Assembly (NCBI GenBank): GCA_902623075.1
Contig: CACNSD010000006.1
Location: 19,651-83,650 of the forward strand
DNA: 64,000 nt
Origin: an uncultured Pelagibacteraceae bacterium
Lineage (GTDB): Bacteria; Pseudomonadota; Alphaproteobacteria; Pelagibacterales; Pelagibacteraceae
Direction: 5' to 3'
This document shows positions 1 to 8,645 of this stretch, piece after piece (position 1 is the first letter of the stretch; the number at the start of each line of letters is the position of its first letter). Below the pieces are notes generated by a model. The model did not search any database, was not told the DNA's origin, and worked only from the letters and a program-made list of their open reading frames with translations. The translations under genes and the position numbers were made by a program.

Positions 1-1
1 T

Positions 2-130
2 ATTGAAATTGCAAATAAGCTAGATTTGAATGTTCCAAAATTAAAAGAGATTAATGAGAAATTGAAATCTAAAGCTGAAGACTTGGGTCTTTATACTAGA
101 TCAGAATTAACTGACAAACTAACTAATTAA
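2..130 (+). CDS. C-terminal end of an unidentified protein (partial)
   Basis: An open frame enters from the left edge and stops at TAA 128-130, giving the last 42 residues of a gene that starts outside the window. The tail is charged and helical (many Lys, Glu and Leu), with no motif I recognise. It converges on the large TRAP permease gene, and the two stop codons overlap by three bases. Reading frame is supported only by its openness and composition, so identity is unknown. Confidence 0.5.
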   Translation: MEIANKLDLNVPKLKEINEKLKSKAEDLGLYTRSELTDKLTN

Positions 131-2778
131 AAGTTTAATGATATGTCTCTATGCACTGAGTTGCATCTGGCAACAAATTTAGCTTGTTCCTTAGTCAGTC
201 GTGACTGAAGTCTTAATCCAATATTATTTTTTATAACTTCATTATATTGCATTAACTGAGGTAATAAATTTTTGTTAGCATCTTCTCTCCATGAAACCTC
301 TTGGTCATATAAAATAAAAGTTTCTGAGCTAACAAGAGATAACTTTTGTTCATCGATTTCATCATTGTCTATAACGGTTATTAAATCGTCTAATTTATTA
401 GCAAATTCATCTGTGCCTGAAATTTCACTTAATTTTTCAAAAAGATTATCAATTATTGAAATTGAATTTTCATAATCTTTATTATTTAAAGAATATTTTA
501 GGTCATTAATTTCAGATGAAAGATTTTTTAATTTTTCGTGGTCTTTTATAAACAATGCTATTTGATCTAAATTATCATAGGCCTCGTCAACATTTTTTCT
601 ATAACGTTTTGTTCTAGTATTTTTTGCTTTTTTAAGTATTTCAAATTCTTTATTTTGAGATTTCCAAGTTTTTGGTATTTCATCCGTAAGTTCAGTAATT
701 TCTAATTTATAACTTTCTATTTTAAGCTCTAATTTATTTTTATTGGAGACATCGTCTTTATCTAAATTTCTTATTTCTGATTTTAATTTTTTAATTTTAT
801 TCTCAATTTTTCTTATTTTCTTTTGTTTTTTCCTTACTGAAAAATGTAAATCTCGATAATCCTCTGCAAATAATTCATATTCTTTCTCAGTTTTTTGAAG
901 TTTTTGAACGATTGCAAAAGTTCCAAGTGCGTTATCAAAATGTTCTTCAAATATATCTAATTTATCAACTGGTAAATTTGAAGGTACTAGTTTCTGGAAA
1001 TCATTTATGGCATTTTTAATTTCATTTTCACTATTGTTGTAAATAGCAAATTTATACTCCTGTAAGCAGTACTGTAATTTTGGATTCATGGGTGGAGGAG
1101 CTACATTGGAAGTCAAATACGTTCTTGCTGGCAAATAGTTAACTAATGATGGATAAAAACCAACAATACCAAGACCAATAAGTTGAAGAATTATGAAAGG
1201 AACAACTCCTTTCCAGATGTTCAAAGTGGTAACAAGTTTTGATGCGACTCCTTTTAAGTAAAATAATGCGAACCCAAATGGTGGGGTTAAAAACGATGTT
1301 TGTAAATTAACTCCAATCATAACCCCTAGCCAGATAGCACTTACATTTGCACCTGGTTCAGCTAATAATATTGGAGCAATAATTGGGACAACTACTACTG
1401 CAATTTCAATGAAATCAAGAAAAAAACCTAACAGAAAAATTACAGCCATTACTACAATAAACTGTGTCCAGAAACCTCCGGGTAAATCCTGCAAGAAATC
1501 TCTTACTAATTCCTCACCTCCAAAAGCTCTAAAACCAGAGGTAAGCATTGCTGCTCCTAAAAGAATTATGAATACCATGGAAGTAGTAACGCAAGTTTCT
1601 GTAACAACTTCTTTCAAAACATTTTCAATTTTATAAGATCTCCAAAAACTCCATACGATACCTATTAAAAATGTGAATGTAAAAAAACCTGTAATTAATA
1701 TTGCTGTAAGATCTCTAGTGTCTGTAGCTTTAATATTTAAGTTATAATTCTTTGCCAGAAAAAATATTGGTATCACTGAAATAACTGAAATTATTATAGG
1801 GTAATACGCATCTTTCCTTCCTTTATGAAGACGATACCCTGCCATCATTGTTGCACCAATGGCTCCAATAGAACCAGCCTGATTTACAGTAGCAATACCC
1901 ATTAGAATAGATCCAAGCACAGCAAATATTAATGCAAGAGGTGGAATTATTACTCCGATAACTTTTATCCAAAATTTAAAATCAAAATTTCCTTTAAATG
2001 CTACTGGTGGTGCGGCCTTTGGGTTTATTCTTGCAAAAACAAAAACATATAGCATGTATAATCCAACCAAAACTAATCCAGGTAATAATGCTCCTAAAAA
2101 CATATCGCCAGCACTAGTAGATCCTACTCTAAACTCCCCAGGCATGTTAAATTCACCTGTTAAAATTTTATAATCCGTCTGTCGAATTGTATTAGCTACA
2201 TCAGCTGCACTAGCTAATTGATCTGCAATAATAATTAATACTATTGACGGGGGTATTATTTGACCCAAAGTTCCTGATGAACAAACGATACCACTCGCAA
2301 GACTTTTATCATATTTATTATTTAACATGGTTGGCAATGAGATTAATCCCATGGCAATAACTGTTGCTCCAACTATACCTGTGGTTGCTGCGAGTAAAGC
2401 TCCAACAAAAATTACTGAAATACCCAATCCTCCTGGAATTGGTCCGAACAGTTGTCCCATTGTTACCAAAAGATCCTCAGCTATCTTAGATTTTTGGAGC
2501 ATAATCCCCATAAAGATAAATAACGGAATAGCTATTAATGTATCTGTTTCAACATCCCAATAGTTACTCCTGAAATTTGTAATTCCTGCAGTTAACCACT
2601 CTTTGGGACCATCTGTTGCGTAATAAGCACTTACATCTCCTTCAAAAATATATCCAAAAAAAGCTGCGAGACCTATTGAAATGATCGCTGAACCAGGTAA
2701 AGCAAAAGCAACTGGAAAACCAGAAGCTAATGCTCCTATCATTATAATTACGAGTAAAGCTAAAAATAAATGTTCCAT
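127..2778 (-). CDS. dctM: TRAP transporter large permease (DctM/FcbT3-like) with C-terminal coiled-coil extension, system B
   Basis: This is the membrane translocation subunit of a TRAP (ion-coupled, binding-protein-dependent) importer. Residues 1-555 form the hydrophobic DctM domain. Family hallmarks are the GQIIPPS stretch near 172-178 and the NLQTSFLTPPFGFALFYLKG stretch at 491-510. Extra segments around 185-225 and 320-385 make the core longer than the usual 430 residues, as in FcbT3/mannitol-chloroaromatic-type permeases. Residues 556-883 are a hydrophilic, Lys/Glu-rich tail with a strong coiled-coil look at about 630-765, which is not part of the family. It is the last gene of the operon binding protein, DctQ, DctM, and starts 3 nt after dctQ. 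The transporter call is secure; the substrate is probably an organic acid. Confidence 0.93.
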   Translation of the reverse strand: MEHLFLALLVIIMIGALASGFPVAFALPGSAIISIGLAAFFGYIFEGDVSAYYATDGPKEWLTAGITNFRSNYWDVETDTLIAIPLFIFMGIMLQKSKIAEDLLVTMGQLFGPIPGGLGISVIFVGALLAATTGIVGATVIAMGLISLPTMLNNKYDKSLASGIVCSSGTLGQIIPPSIVLIIIADQLASAADVANTIRQTDYKILTGEFNMPGEFRVGSTSAGDMFLGALLPGLVLVGLYMLYVFVFARINPKAAPPVAFKGNFDFKFWIKVIGVIIPPLALIFAVLGSILMGIATVNQAGSIGAIGATMMAGYRLHKGRKDAYYPIIISVISVIPIFFLAKNYNLNIKATDTRDLTAILITGFFTFTFLIGIVWSFWRSYKIENVLKEVVTETCVTTSMVFIILLGAAMLTSGFRAFGGEELVRDFLQDLPGGFWTQFIVVMAVIFLLGFFLDFIEIAVVVVPIIAPILLAEPGANVSAIWLGVMIGVNLQTSFLTPPFGFALFYLKGVASKLVTTLNIWKGVVPFIILQLIGLGIVGFYPSLVNYLPARTYLTSNVAPPPMNPKLQYCLQEYKFAIYNNSENEIKNAINDFQKLVPSNLPVDKLDIFEEHFDNALGTFAIVQKLQKTEKEYELFAEDYRDLHFSVRKKQKKIRKIENKIKKLKSEIRNLDKDDVSNKNKLELKIESYKLEITELTDEIPKTWKSQNKEFEILKKAKNTRTKRYRKNVDEAYDNLDQIALFIKDHEKLKNLSSEINDLKYSLNNKDYENSISIIDNLFEKLSEISGTDEFANKLDDLITVIDNDEIDEQKLSLVSSETFILYDQEVSWREDANKNLLPQLMQYNEVIKNNIGLRLQSRLTKEQAKFVARCNSVHRDISLNF

Positions 2779-2781
2779 ATT

Positions 2782-3765
2782 TTAATTTTTCAGAAGTTTG
2801 TCACTACTGCTCATAAAGTAGCTCGTAAATTGAATTAACATTGAAACAGCAAATACAGCCAAATACACTGCCATCAAATAAAGTAGATATAATCCGTTTG
2901 ATCCTTGTTGTGTAATTTCGAAAGAAATAACAGGACCATTAATAATACTTGCTTTTCCACCCATTCCCAAAAATAAGACTATTAAACATAAAGGAATACC
3001 TAAAATCAAAGATCCTATTGAATTAGTCCATGCTTTTTTACGCTCACTAAATCCTGTATATAAAACGTCAACTCTTACATGCCCTTCATGAATCAAAGCA
3101 TATGCACTTGCAAATAAATAAAGTGCTGAATACCAGAAACGAACTAAGTCACCTTGAAAAGCTTGTTCGTACTCAAATATAAATCTTGATAATACTATGA
3201 AAAACTCACTTCCTACAACAAGAACTGCTAACCATATAAAACCCACAGATCTTGTAAAATATCCAACCACAAATGATAACATGATTATTGGAAAATGGAC
3301 AAATGTAATCCTAAAAGCTGGAACTACTAGTTTAATTTTTAAATATTCTCCAAATAATGGTTCAACTAATTTTTCAACAACCAAAAATGAGATAATTAAA
3401 TCCGCAATACCAACAAGTAGTACGGCCCAAAAAGATGAGCGAATTATATAGGCTGTGATTTTATTTAAAATTTCCGAGTCCGCTGTTAATGTTTGATTTA
3501 TTGATTTTTTTACATAAAAAATTGCCCACAATATTGAAATTAAATAAAAAAATAATTGCAAAAAGGCAAAGTTTAAAACCGAGTCTGATAATGGCTTACT
3601 TAATTTTTTAAATCCAAACATACCATAATGTGAAAATAAACTTTTTACTCCTGGCCAATCAAACCATACAGTCAATACATTATTTGCTAGAAAAACAAAA
3701 GTTGTAGCTAAAATAGAGTAGCTAAATATTCTTATTATGAATGATAAATTATTTTTCAAAAACAT
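2782..3765 (-). CDS. dctQ: TRAP transporter small permease (DctQ-like), system B
   Basis: Small membrane subunit that joins the DctM permease in TRAP importers. At 327 residues it is much longer than a standard DctQ (160-200). The recognisable DctQ half is C-terminal, with the typical HEGHVRVDVLY segment around 225-235 followed by two membrane spans. The N-terminal half adds about four more predicted spans, the enlarged form seen with FcbT-type permeases. It lies between the binding-protein gene and dctM. Expression is probably lowered by the stem-loop at 3790-3813. Confidence 0.88.
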   Translation of the reverse strand: MFLKNNLSFIIRIFSYSILATTFVFLANNVLTVWFDWPGVKSLFSHYGMFGFKKLSKPLSDSVLNFAFLQLFFYLISILWAIFYVKKSINQTLTADSEILNKITAYIIRSSFWAVLLVGIADLIISFLVVEKLVEPLFGEYLKIKLVVPAFRITFVHFPIIMLSFVVGYFTRSVGFIWLAVLVVGSEFFIVLSRFIFEYEQAFQGDLVRFWYSALYLFASAYALIHEGHVRVDVLYTGFSERKKAWTNSIGSLILGIPLCLIVLFLGMGGKASIINGPVISFEITQQGSNGLYLLYLMAVYLAVFAVSMLIQFTSYFMSSSDKLLKN

Positions 3766-3789
3766 AATTTAAATGAATTTATTTTATTA

Positions 3790-3813
3790 AAAAGGGCCCT
3801 TAAAAGGGCCCTA
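3790..3813 (-). terminator. Intra-operon stem-loop after TRAP B binding-protein gene
   Basis: GGGCCC at 3794-3799 pairs with GGGCCC at 3806-3811, extended by flanking A/T pairs, around a short AT loop. On the minus strand the hairpin is followed by a T-rich run (TTTTTAATAAAAT). It lies 26 bases past the dctP stop and 25 bases before dctQ, so it can act as a partial terminator or as a 3' end protecting the binding-protein mRNA. Confidence 0.8.
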
Positions 3814-3838
3814 ATTTAAAACAATTTTAAATATTACT

Positions 3839-4975
3839 TTAACTAATTCCTAAAGCTCTATTTCTTTGACTAATGTAAGGTGAGTCTGACAAGTTAGTCC
3901 AAGCACCAATCTCTTTTCTAGCTTTAACGAAAGCTTTATGTACTCTCGCAGCAAGATCGCTGTGCTGTTGAACTTCGTCATAGACTTCTTGTGCACCTTT
4001 AGCAAAAGCATCGTAAACTTTGTCATTAAACTTCTCTAGTTTAACTCCATTTTCATTTACTAATCTTGCTAACGCAGCACCATTCTTAGCATTGTACTCA
4101 GCCATTGTAATTTCATCTGCCCATGCACAAGCAGTTTTAATTATCGTTTGGTCTGATTTAGTTAAGCTTGTAAACCAAGATTTATTGACACCACATGCCA
4201 ACATTGAACCAGGTTCATGCATACCAGGATAGTAGTAATATTTTGCAGCTTCATGAAATTTCATAGCTTCGTCATTCCATGGGCCTACCCATTCTGTTGC
4301 ATCAATTGCACCTGAAACAAGGTTTTCATAAATTTGTCCACCTGGAAGTGATATTGGAGAACCGCCAAGTTTACCAAGAACTTGTCCTCCTAATCCTGGC
4401 ATACGCATTTTTAAACCTTTTAAATCATTGGCTGATCTAATTTTTTTATTAAACCATCCACCCATTTGAACACCAGTGTTACCAGCAATAAAACTTTGAG
4501 TACCAAAATCATCAGTCAATTCATCCCAAAGTTCTTGTCCACCAGCATGATGTATCCAAGCATTGATTTCAGAATAAGTGAAACCAAATGGGCTTGCAGT
4601 AAAGTAACCAAAAGCTGGATGCTTTTTAACCCAATAGTAATCTGCACCGTGGTACATTTGTGAATTACCAGAAGCAACTTCATCAAATGAATCAAATGCT
4701 TTAACTCTTTCATTTGCAGCATAATAAGTAACTTGGATTCTTCCATCACTCATGTCTGCTATTCTTTTTGCAAGTCTTTGTGCACCAGTACCTAGACCAG
4801 GAAAATCTCTTGGCCAAGTAGCTACCATTGCAGCTTCAACTCTTTCAGCGGCAACAGCAGGAGCAGCTAAAGATGATGCAGCTACAGCGGCAACACCAGT
4901 TGCAGCAGCAGTTTTAAAGAACTTTCGTCTTGAAGGTGATTTTGATGCCTTCAATGATTTTTTTTCTTTAATCAT
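3839..4975 (-). CDS. dctP: TRAP substrate-binding protein (DctP, TakP-like), Tat-exported, system B
   Basis: Periplasmic binding protein (378 aa) that delivers substrate to the DctQM permease. The N-terminus is a Tat signal: SRRKFFK at 15-21, then an Ala-rich hydrophobic stretch ending near AVAA (40-43). RMPG at 191-194 carries the conserved carboxylate-binding Arg. The EWVGPWND block at 228-235 and the following KYYYYPG and HEPG motifs match the TakP/lactate-binding branch, known to bind 2-oxo acids or lactate with a cation. A strong GAGGAG site lies 7 nt before the ATG. The N-terminus is almost the same as in the system A protein at 8646-9803, pointing to duplication. Substrate is inferred from family. 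Confidence 0.93.
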   Translation of the reverse strand: MIKEKKSLKASKSPSRRKFFKTAAATGVAAVAASSLAAPAVAAERVEAAMVATWPRDFPGLGTGAQRLAKRIADMSDGRIQVTYYAANERVKAFDSFDEVASGNSQMYHGADYYWVKKHPAFGYFTASPFGFTYSEINAWIHHAGGQELWDELTDDFGTQSFIAGNTGVQMGGWFNKKIRSANDLKGLKMRMPGLGGQVLGKLGGSPISLPGGQIYENLVSGAIDATEWVGPWNDEAMKFHEAAKYYYYPGMHEPGSMLACGVNKSWFTSLTKSDQTIIKTACAWADEITMAEYNAKNGAALARLVNENGVKLEKFNDKVYDAFAKGAQEVYDEVQQHSDLAARVHKAFVKARKEIGAWTNLSDSPYISQRNRALGIS

Positions 4976-4998
4976 TCTTATCTCCTCTTATTAGTATT

Positions 4999-5086
4999 AG
5001 TTAATTAACTAAAAGGATTAAATTACAAATGAGCCTCTAAGTCTATAATAAAATATTGAATAATAATTTAATTCAATCAGGGGTAG
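4999..5086 (-). repeat. Duplicated leader region, copy upstream of TRAP B dctP
   Basis: This region aligns with the leader at 9820-9909 upstream of TRAP A dctP. Shared blocks in the same order and spacing are the perfect palindrome AGTTAATTAACT (4999-5010), AGTCTATA (5040-5047) and ATTCAATCAGGGGTAG (5071-5086; 13 of 16 identical to 9894-9909). It should hold the promoter and any operator of the operon. The palindrome lies 24-35 nt upstream of the start codon, just 5' of the ribosome binding site. I could not fix a convincing -35/-10 pair. Confidence 0.6.
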
Positions 5087-5108
5087 TAAATAAAAGATTT
5101 GTTAAGAA

Positions 5109-5285
5109 TTATTTTTTGTCAAAAAAGGCTTCGTACAGCATCATCGATATTGCCAAAGCCATCAGTATATAAACTGGAATAACGTCTAAAAAGCCAATCA
5201 TCATTGATCTTGTTAGTGTTGTAGCTAAACCAATAAGAAAGAAAATTGCAAATGAAAGACCAATAAATGTTATTATTTTATTCAT
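5109..5285 (-). CDS. Small membrane protein of unknown function
   Basis: 58 codons from ATG 5283-5285 (MNKIITFIG); a TTG 24 nt upstream is possible but less likely. The product has two hydrophobic segments (about 4-24 and 31-50) and a short charged end (FFDKK). It overlaps the end of the amidase gene by 8 nt, so it is translated from the same message. I recognise no family. Its place between the amidase and TRAP B, and the coupling to the amidase, suggest an accessory membrane role. Confidence 0.65.
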   Translation of the reverse strand: MNKIITFIGLSFAIFFLIGLATTLTRSMMIGFLDVIPVYILMALAISMMLYEAFFDKK

Positions 5286-6615
5286 TAAATTTCTCACTTT
5301 CTTTTTCAAGCCAACTAGAAACTGCTAAGAAACGATTATCATCATATTTCTCACCAATTACTTGGATTCCTAATGGTAAGTTATTTTCCCCTTGAAGTAA
5401 AGGCAGTGAAATACAAGGATTACCAAGATAAGACCAAACTCTATTAAAATCTGCTGACCCAGTACTTTTTAATCCCTTTGGAGCAACACCAGGACTCGAT
5501 GGGGATAACACGCCGTGAAAATCTTCAAACACTTCTCTATAAGAGTCATAACTTCTTTTCATAAAATCAATTGCCTCAGCATATTCTTTTGCAGAATGTT
5601 TGTTTCCATTTGAAATTGCACTTTGCATTATTTTAGAGAGTTTTTTTTTATAATTTTTGTAATAGTCGCTAAAGTTGTTTGCTAGGTCTGTCTCGTAAAT
5701 TATTTTATGATATTTATGTATATCATCAAAGTATGAAGGTGTATCGTGGACTTCTATATTTTTTTTAAAGGATTTAACAAAATAATCAAAAACTTCTCTA
5801 GATTTTTTATCAATTGTTTTCCAAAATCTTGTTTTGTAAAAAATAAATTTTGGTTCATACAATGGACCTTTTTTTACCTCTTCGACCATATTGTTAGAGG
5901 AGTAATAAATAGTAGCCGAATCATGAGAGTCAATCTTGATCAATTCTTTTGCAAGGTAAGCTACATCTTCTACTGATTTTCCAAATACTCCTAGATGATC
6001 TAGTTTTTCTGACGTTTTTAAAACACCATTTCTTGAAATTAATCCATAAGAAGGTTTGTATCCAACAACTCCACAATAAGATGCTGGTCTTATAATAGAA
6101 CCACCAGTTTGTGATCCTATTGAAAGTGGAGCCATAAAAGATGCAATTACAGCAGCAGAGCCACTCGATGAACCACCTGGAGTTCTTTTATAGTCGTGAG
6201 GGTTTTTCGTTTTAGATGGATTTAAATATGCTAATTCAGTAGTAACTGTTTTTCCCATCACAATTGCTCCAGATGAATGCAACAAATCTATTATTTCTGC
6301 ATTTTGTGAGTATGATTTACCTTTTCTAATTGAAGTTCCACATTCAGTAGGCATATCTAAAGTTCCAACAATATCTTTTACTGCTACAGGAATTCCGTGA
6401 AGAGGCCCAATTGGTTTTCCAGATTTTCTATACTCATCTGACTCTTTTGCTTTTTCTAATAAAAGTTCTTTGTCAAAAAATGCCCAAGCATTTATTTCTT
6501 TTTCAAATTTATTAATTCTTTCTATGTAAGCTTCACATATTTCAACTGATGTAATTTGAGAATTTCTAATTTTATTAGTTAGATTTTCTACTGATAAATT
6601 TATAATTTCATTCAT
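5278..6615 (-). CDS. Amidase-signature-family amidohydrolase
   Basis: Member (445 aa) of the amidase signature family, which hydrolyses C-N amide bonds with a Ser-cisSer-Lys triad. All three are visible: K80 in PVAVKD, cis-Ser S149 in the GGSSSGSAA block (147-155) and nucleophile S173 in QTGGSIIRPAS. The K80-S149 and S149-S173 spacings match characterised family members. It is not obviously GatA: there is no gatB/gatC nearby and the C-terminal half is divergent. It starts 5 nt after the TRAP A large permease gene, so it is probably co-transcribed and may act on an imported amide or ureido-type substrate. The substrate is unknown. Confidence 0.9.
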   Translation of the reverse strand: MNEIINLSVENLTNKIRNSQITSVEICEAYIERINKFEKEINAWAFFDKELLLEKAKESDEYRKSGKPIGPLHGIPVAVKDIVGTLDMPTECGTSIRKGKSYSQNAEIIDLLHSSGAIVMGKTVTTELAYLNPSKTKNPHDYKRTPGGSSSGSAAVIASFMAPLSIGSQTGGSIIRPASYCGVVGYKPSYGLISRNGVLKTSEKLDHLGVFGKSVEDVAYLAKELIKIDSHDSATIYYSSNNMVEEVKKGPLYEPKFIFYKTRFWKTIDKKSREVFDYFVKSFKKNIEVHDTPSYFDDIHKYHKIIYETDLANNFSDYYKNYKKKLSKIMQSAISNGNKHSAKEYAEAIDFMKRSYDSYREVFEDFHGVLSPSSPGVAPKGLKSTGSADFNRVWSYLGNPCISLPLLQGENNLPLGIQVIGEKYDDNRFLAVSSWLEKESEKFNE

Positions 6616-6620
6616 TTACT

Positions 6621-7982
6621 TTAGTTTGCAAATAACTGATCTGGTAACCACAAAGCTATACCTGGAAATAAATACATCAACACCATTCCTAAAATCACAA
6701 TTGCTAAGAAAGGCATTATGCCTTTAAATATCTCAATTAATTCTACATTTTTAGATTGTACCCCTTTTAAATAGTAAGCTGACATTGCCATAGGCGGTGT
6801 TAAAAATGATGTTTGCAAATTTAAAGCAATTAGCATTGCAAAAAAGTAAGGATTCACCCCAAAAAATTCAACCAATGGTAAAAATATTGGAACAAATATA
6901 ATTAATATTTCGGTCCATTCTAATGGCCAACCTAATAAAAAGATTATTATCTGTGTGATAACTAAAAATTGCCAAGGTTGAATATCCATTGACTTAAAAA
7001 AGTGCTCAAAAACTTCATGTCCACCTAAATATGAAAATACTGATGCAAATGTCCATGAACCAATAAACAACCACATAATCATAGCAGTAGTTTTTGCTGT
7101 TAAAAAAACAGACTCTTTGAAATTTTTCCATTTAAGTGACTTGTAAAAAAATGATAAGACCAACGCACCAAATGCTCCTACACCTGCTGCTTCAGCTGGA
7201 GTAGCTAAACCAGCAAGGATACTACCTAAAACCAAAATAATAAGAGAGAACAAAGGTAAGAAAGATACCAGAACTTCTTTTAATATAACTGATCTTGGAG
7301 GAATTTCTTCCTTGGGAGGCTTTGGTGCTACTGATGGATTGAAGTAAGCTAATATAATCGCGTATAAAATATACAAACCTGCTAACATTAAACCTGGGAA
7401 AATTGCTGCAGCAAACAATCTTAAAGGTGAAAGTTGAGCTATCACTGCATAAACAATAAGCATAATACTAGGAGGAATTAAAATTCCTAAACATCCTCCT
7501 GCACATATTACTCCTGAAGCAAATTTTTTATCATAACCAGCTTTAACCATAGCAGGCCATGCAAGTAGACCCATTAAAGTTACAACTGCACCAATAATAC
7601 CTGTCGCTGTTGAGAACAGGGTACATGTAACTAAAGCTGCAACAGCCATAGAAGCTGGGAGAGAATGAGAAGCAAGTCTAATTGCATAAAATAATCTTGC
7701 AACTATTCCTGCTCTTTCAACTAAATATCCCATAAATAAAAATAAAGGTACGGCGGTGAGGACATGATTATCCATTACGGAATAGGTATTTTGTACAAAC
7801 AGTTTAAATATCCTATTGTCAAACAGATGATCCATTCGAGATGGATCAAAATATGCGTAATAACCAAATCCTAGACCCATTGCCATTAAAGTAAAAGCAA
7901 TCGGAAATCCTAAAAGAACAGCAAATAAAAATATTACCATCATCAAAATAGCAATTTCTGGATTTGTTAGACTAAACAACAT
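6621..7982 (-). CDS. dctM: TRAP transporter large permease (DctM), system A
   Basis: 453-residue multi-spanning permease. Family signs are the CLGILIPPSIMLIVYA stretch after the first half and NLQTSFLTPPMAMSAYYLKG near the end, close to the equivalent block in system B. Length is standard and, unlike the system B permease, there is no C-terminal tail. I place the start at ATG 7980-7982; a TTG one codon upstream also fits. It overlaps the end of dctQ by 11 nt, indicating translational coupling. The amidase gene follows after 5 nt. Confidence 0.93.
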   Translation of the reverse strand: MLFSLTNPEIAILMMVIFLFAVLLGFPIAFTLMAMGLGFGYYAYFDPSRMDHLFDNRIFKLFVQNTYSVMDNHVLTAVPLFLFMGYLVERAGIVARLFYAIRLASHSLPASMAVAALVTCTLFSTATGIIGAVVTLMGLLAWPAMVKAGYDKKFASGVICAGGCLGILIPPSIMLIVYAVIAQLSPLRLFAAAIFPGLMLAGLYILYAIILAYFNPSVAPKPPKEEIPPRSVILKEVLVSFLPLFSLIILVLGSILAGLATPAEAAGVGAFGALVLSFFYKSLKWKNFKESVFLTAKTTAMIMWLFIGSWTFASVFSYLGGHEVFEHFFKSMDIQPWQFLVITQIIIFLLGWPLEWTEILIIFVPIFLPLVEFFGVNPYFFAMLIALNLQTSFLTPPMAMSAYYLKGVQSKNVELIEIFKGIMPFLAIVILGMVLMYLFPGIALWLPDQLFAN

Positions 7983-8556
7983 CAATATCTTCTTCCTCTT
8001 TTGATTTTCTCATTAAAATTTTTTCAGTTTCTTCAGCACCAGCTTCTCTTTCAGGCCAGTGCCCTGTTTTAATACAAATAACTGCTCTAAAGACCTCACT
8101 AACTCCTTGAATAGTAAGCAGTATGCCTGATAAAGGTATCAACGATTTAGCCATATAAATTTGGATTTGCGCAGGACTATTCCAACTAGTTTCTTTTACC
8201 ATCCAGGCCTTAGCCGCATATTCATATCCATAAAAAGCAAGAGCAATTACACCAGGAAAAAAGAAAATAAAATACAACACCAAATCTATCCATCCTTGAA
8301 CTTTGGTTGGGAATAATCTGTAAATAACATCTCCCCTCACATGAGCCTCGGTTGCTAGAGTATATGCGCCCGCCATCATAAAGATTGCGCCATACATTTG
8401 AAGACTAAAATCAAAATTCCACAAAGTTGGAGCGTTAAATGCATAAGCCATTATTACCTCATAGCATGTTCCACCCATTAATATTACAATGCACCATGAA
8501 AAAGCTTTTCCCATTGAAGAGCTGAGAGTGTCAGCAAATTTTATATAAGAATGCAT
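7972..8556 (-). CDS. dctQ: TRAP transporter small permease (DctQ), system A
   Basis: 194 residues with four predicted membrane segments, the normal DctQ size. The conserved EAHVRGDVIY segment, the usual xEGHVRVDxxY signature of the family, lies after the second span. The C-terminus is charged (KSKEEEDIDVV) and cytoplasmic in character. It is separated from dctP by 89 nt holding a strong stem-loop and overlaps dctM. Expression is therefore likely to be lower than that of the binding protein. Confidence 0.9.
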   Translation of the reverse strand: MHSYIKFADTLSSSMGKAFSWCIVILMGGTCYEVIMAYAFNAPTLWNFDFSLQMYGAIFMMAGAYTLATEAHVRGDVIYRLFPTKVQGWIDLVLYFIFFFPGVIALAFYGYEYAAKAWMVKETSWNSPAQIQIYMAKSLIPLSGILLTIQGVSEVFRAVICIKTGHWPEREAGAEETEKILMRKSKEEEDIDVV

Positions 8557-8598
8557 AAACGCCTAACTTATCTTAATTTTCTTAATAAATTCAATTAA

Positions 8599-8624
8599 AA
8601 AAAAGGGGGCTAAAAAGCCCCCTT
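8599..8624 (-). terminator. Intra-operon stem-loop after TRAP A binding-protein gene
   Basis: AAGGGGGC (8603-8610) pairs perfectly with GCCCCCTT (8617-8624) around TAAAAA. Read on the minus strand the hairpin is followed by a run of eight T, so it is a good intrinsic terminator. Since dctQ and dctM follow on the same strand with no clear promoter of their own, it probably acts as a leaky terminator that sets binding protein well above permease. Confidence 0.85.
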
Positions 8625-8645
8625 AATTTTTTATATCTTTAAACC

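Noticed and set aside
272..475. Open frame on the plus strand inside the permease coiled-coil tail (and similar frames opposite most genes)
   Set aside because: It is antisense to a well-supported gene, has low-complexity composition and no motif. Such frames arise from AT-rich codon usage.
4516..4749. Minus-strand frame overlapping the TRAP B binding-protein gene
   Set aside because: It is an alternate frame of the same strand within dctP, which has clear family motifs; the small frame has none.
5042..5076. Possible sigma70 promoter TTGAAT ... TATAGA upstream of TRAP B dctP
   Set aside because: The spacing between the two boxes is 23 bp, too long for a normal promoter, and the other leader copy does not preserve a better pair.
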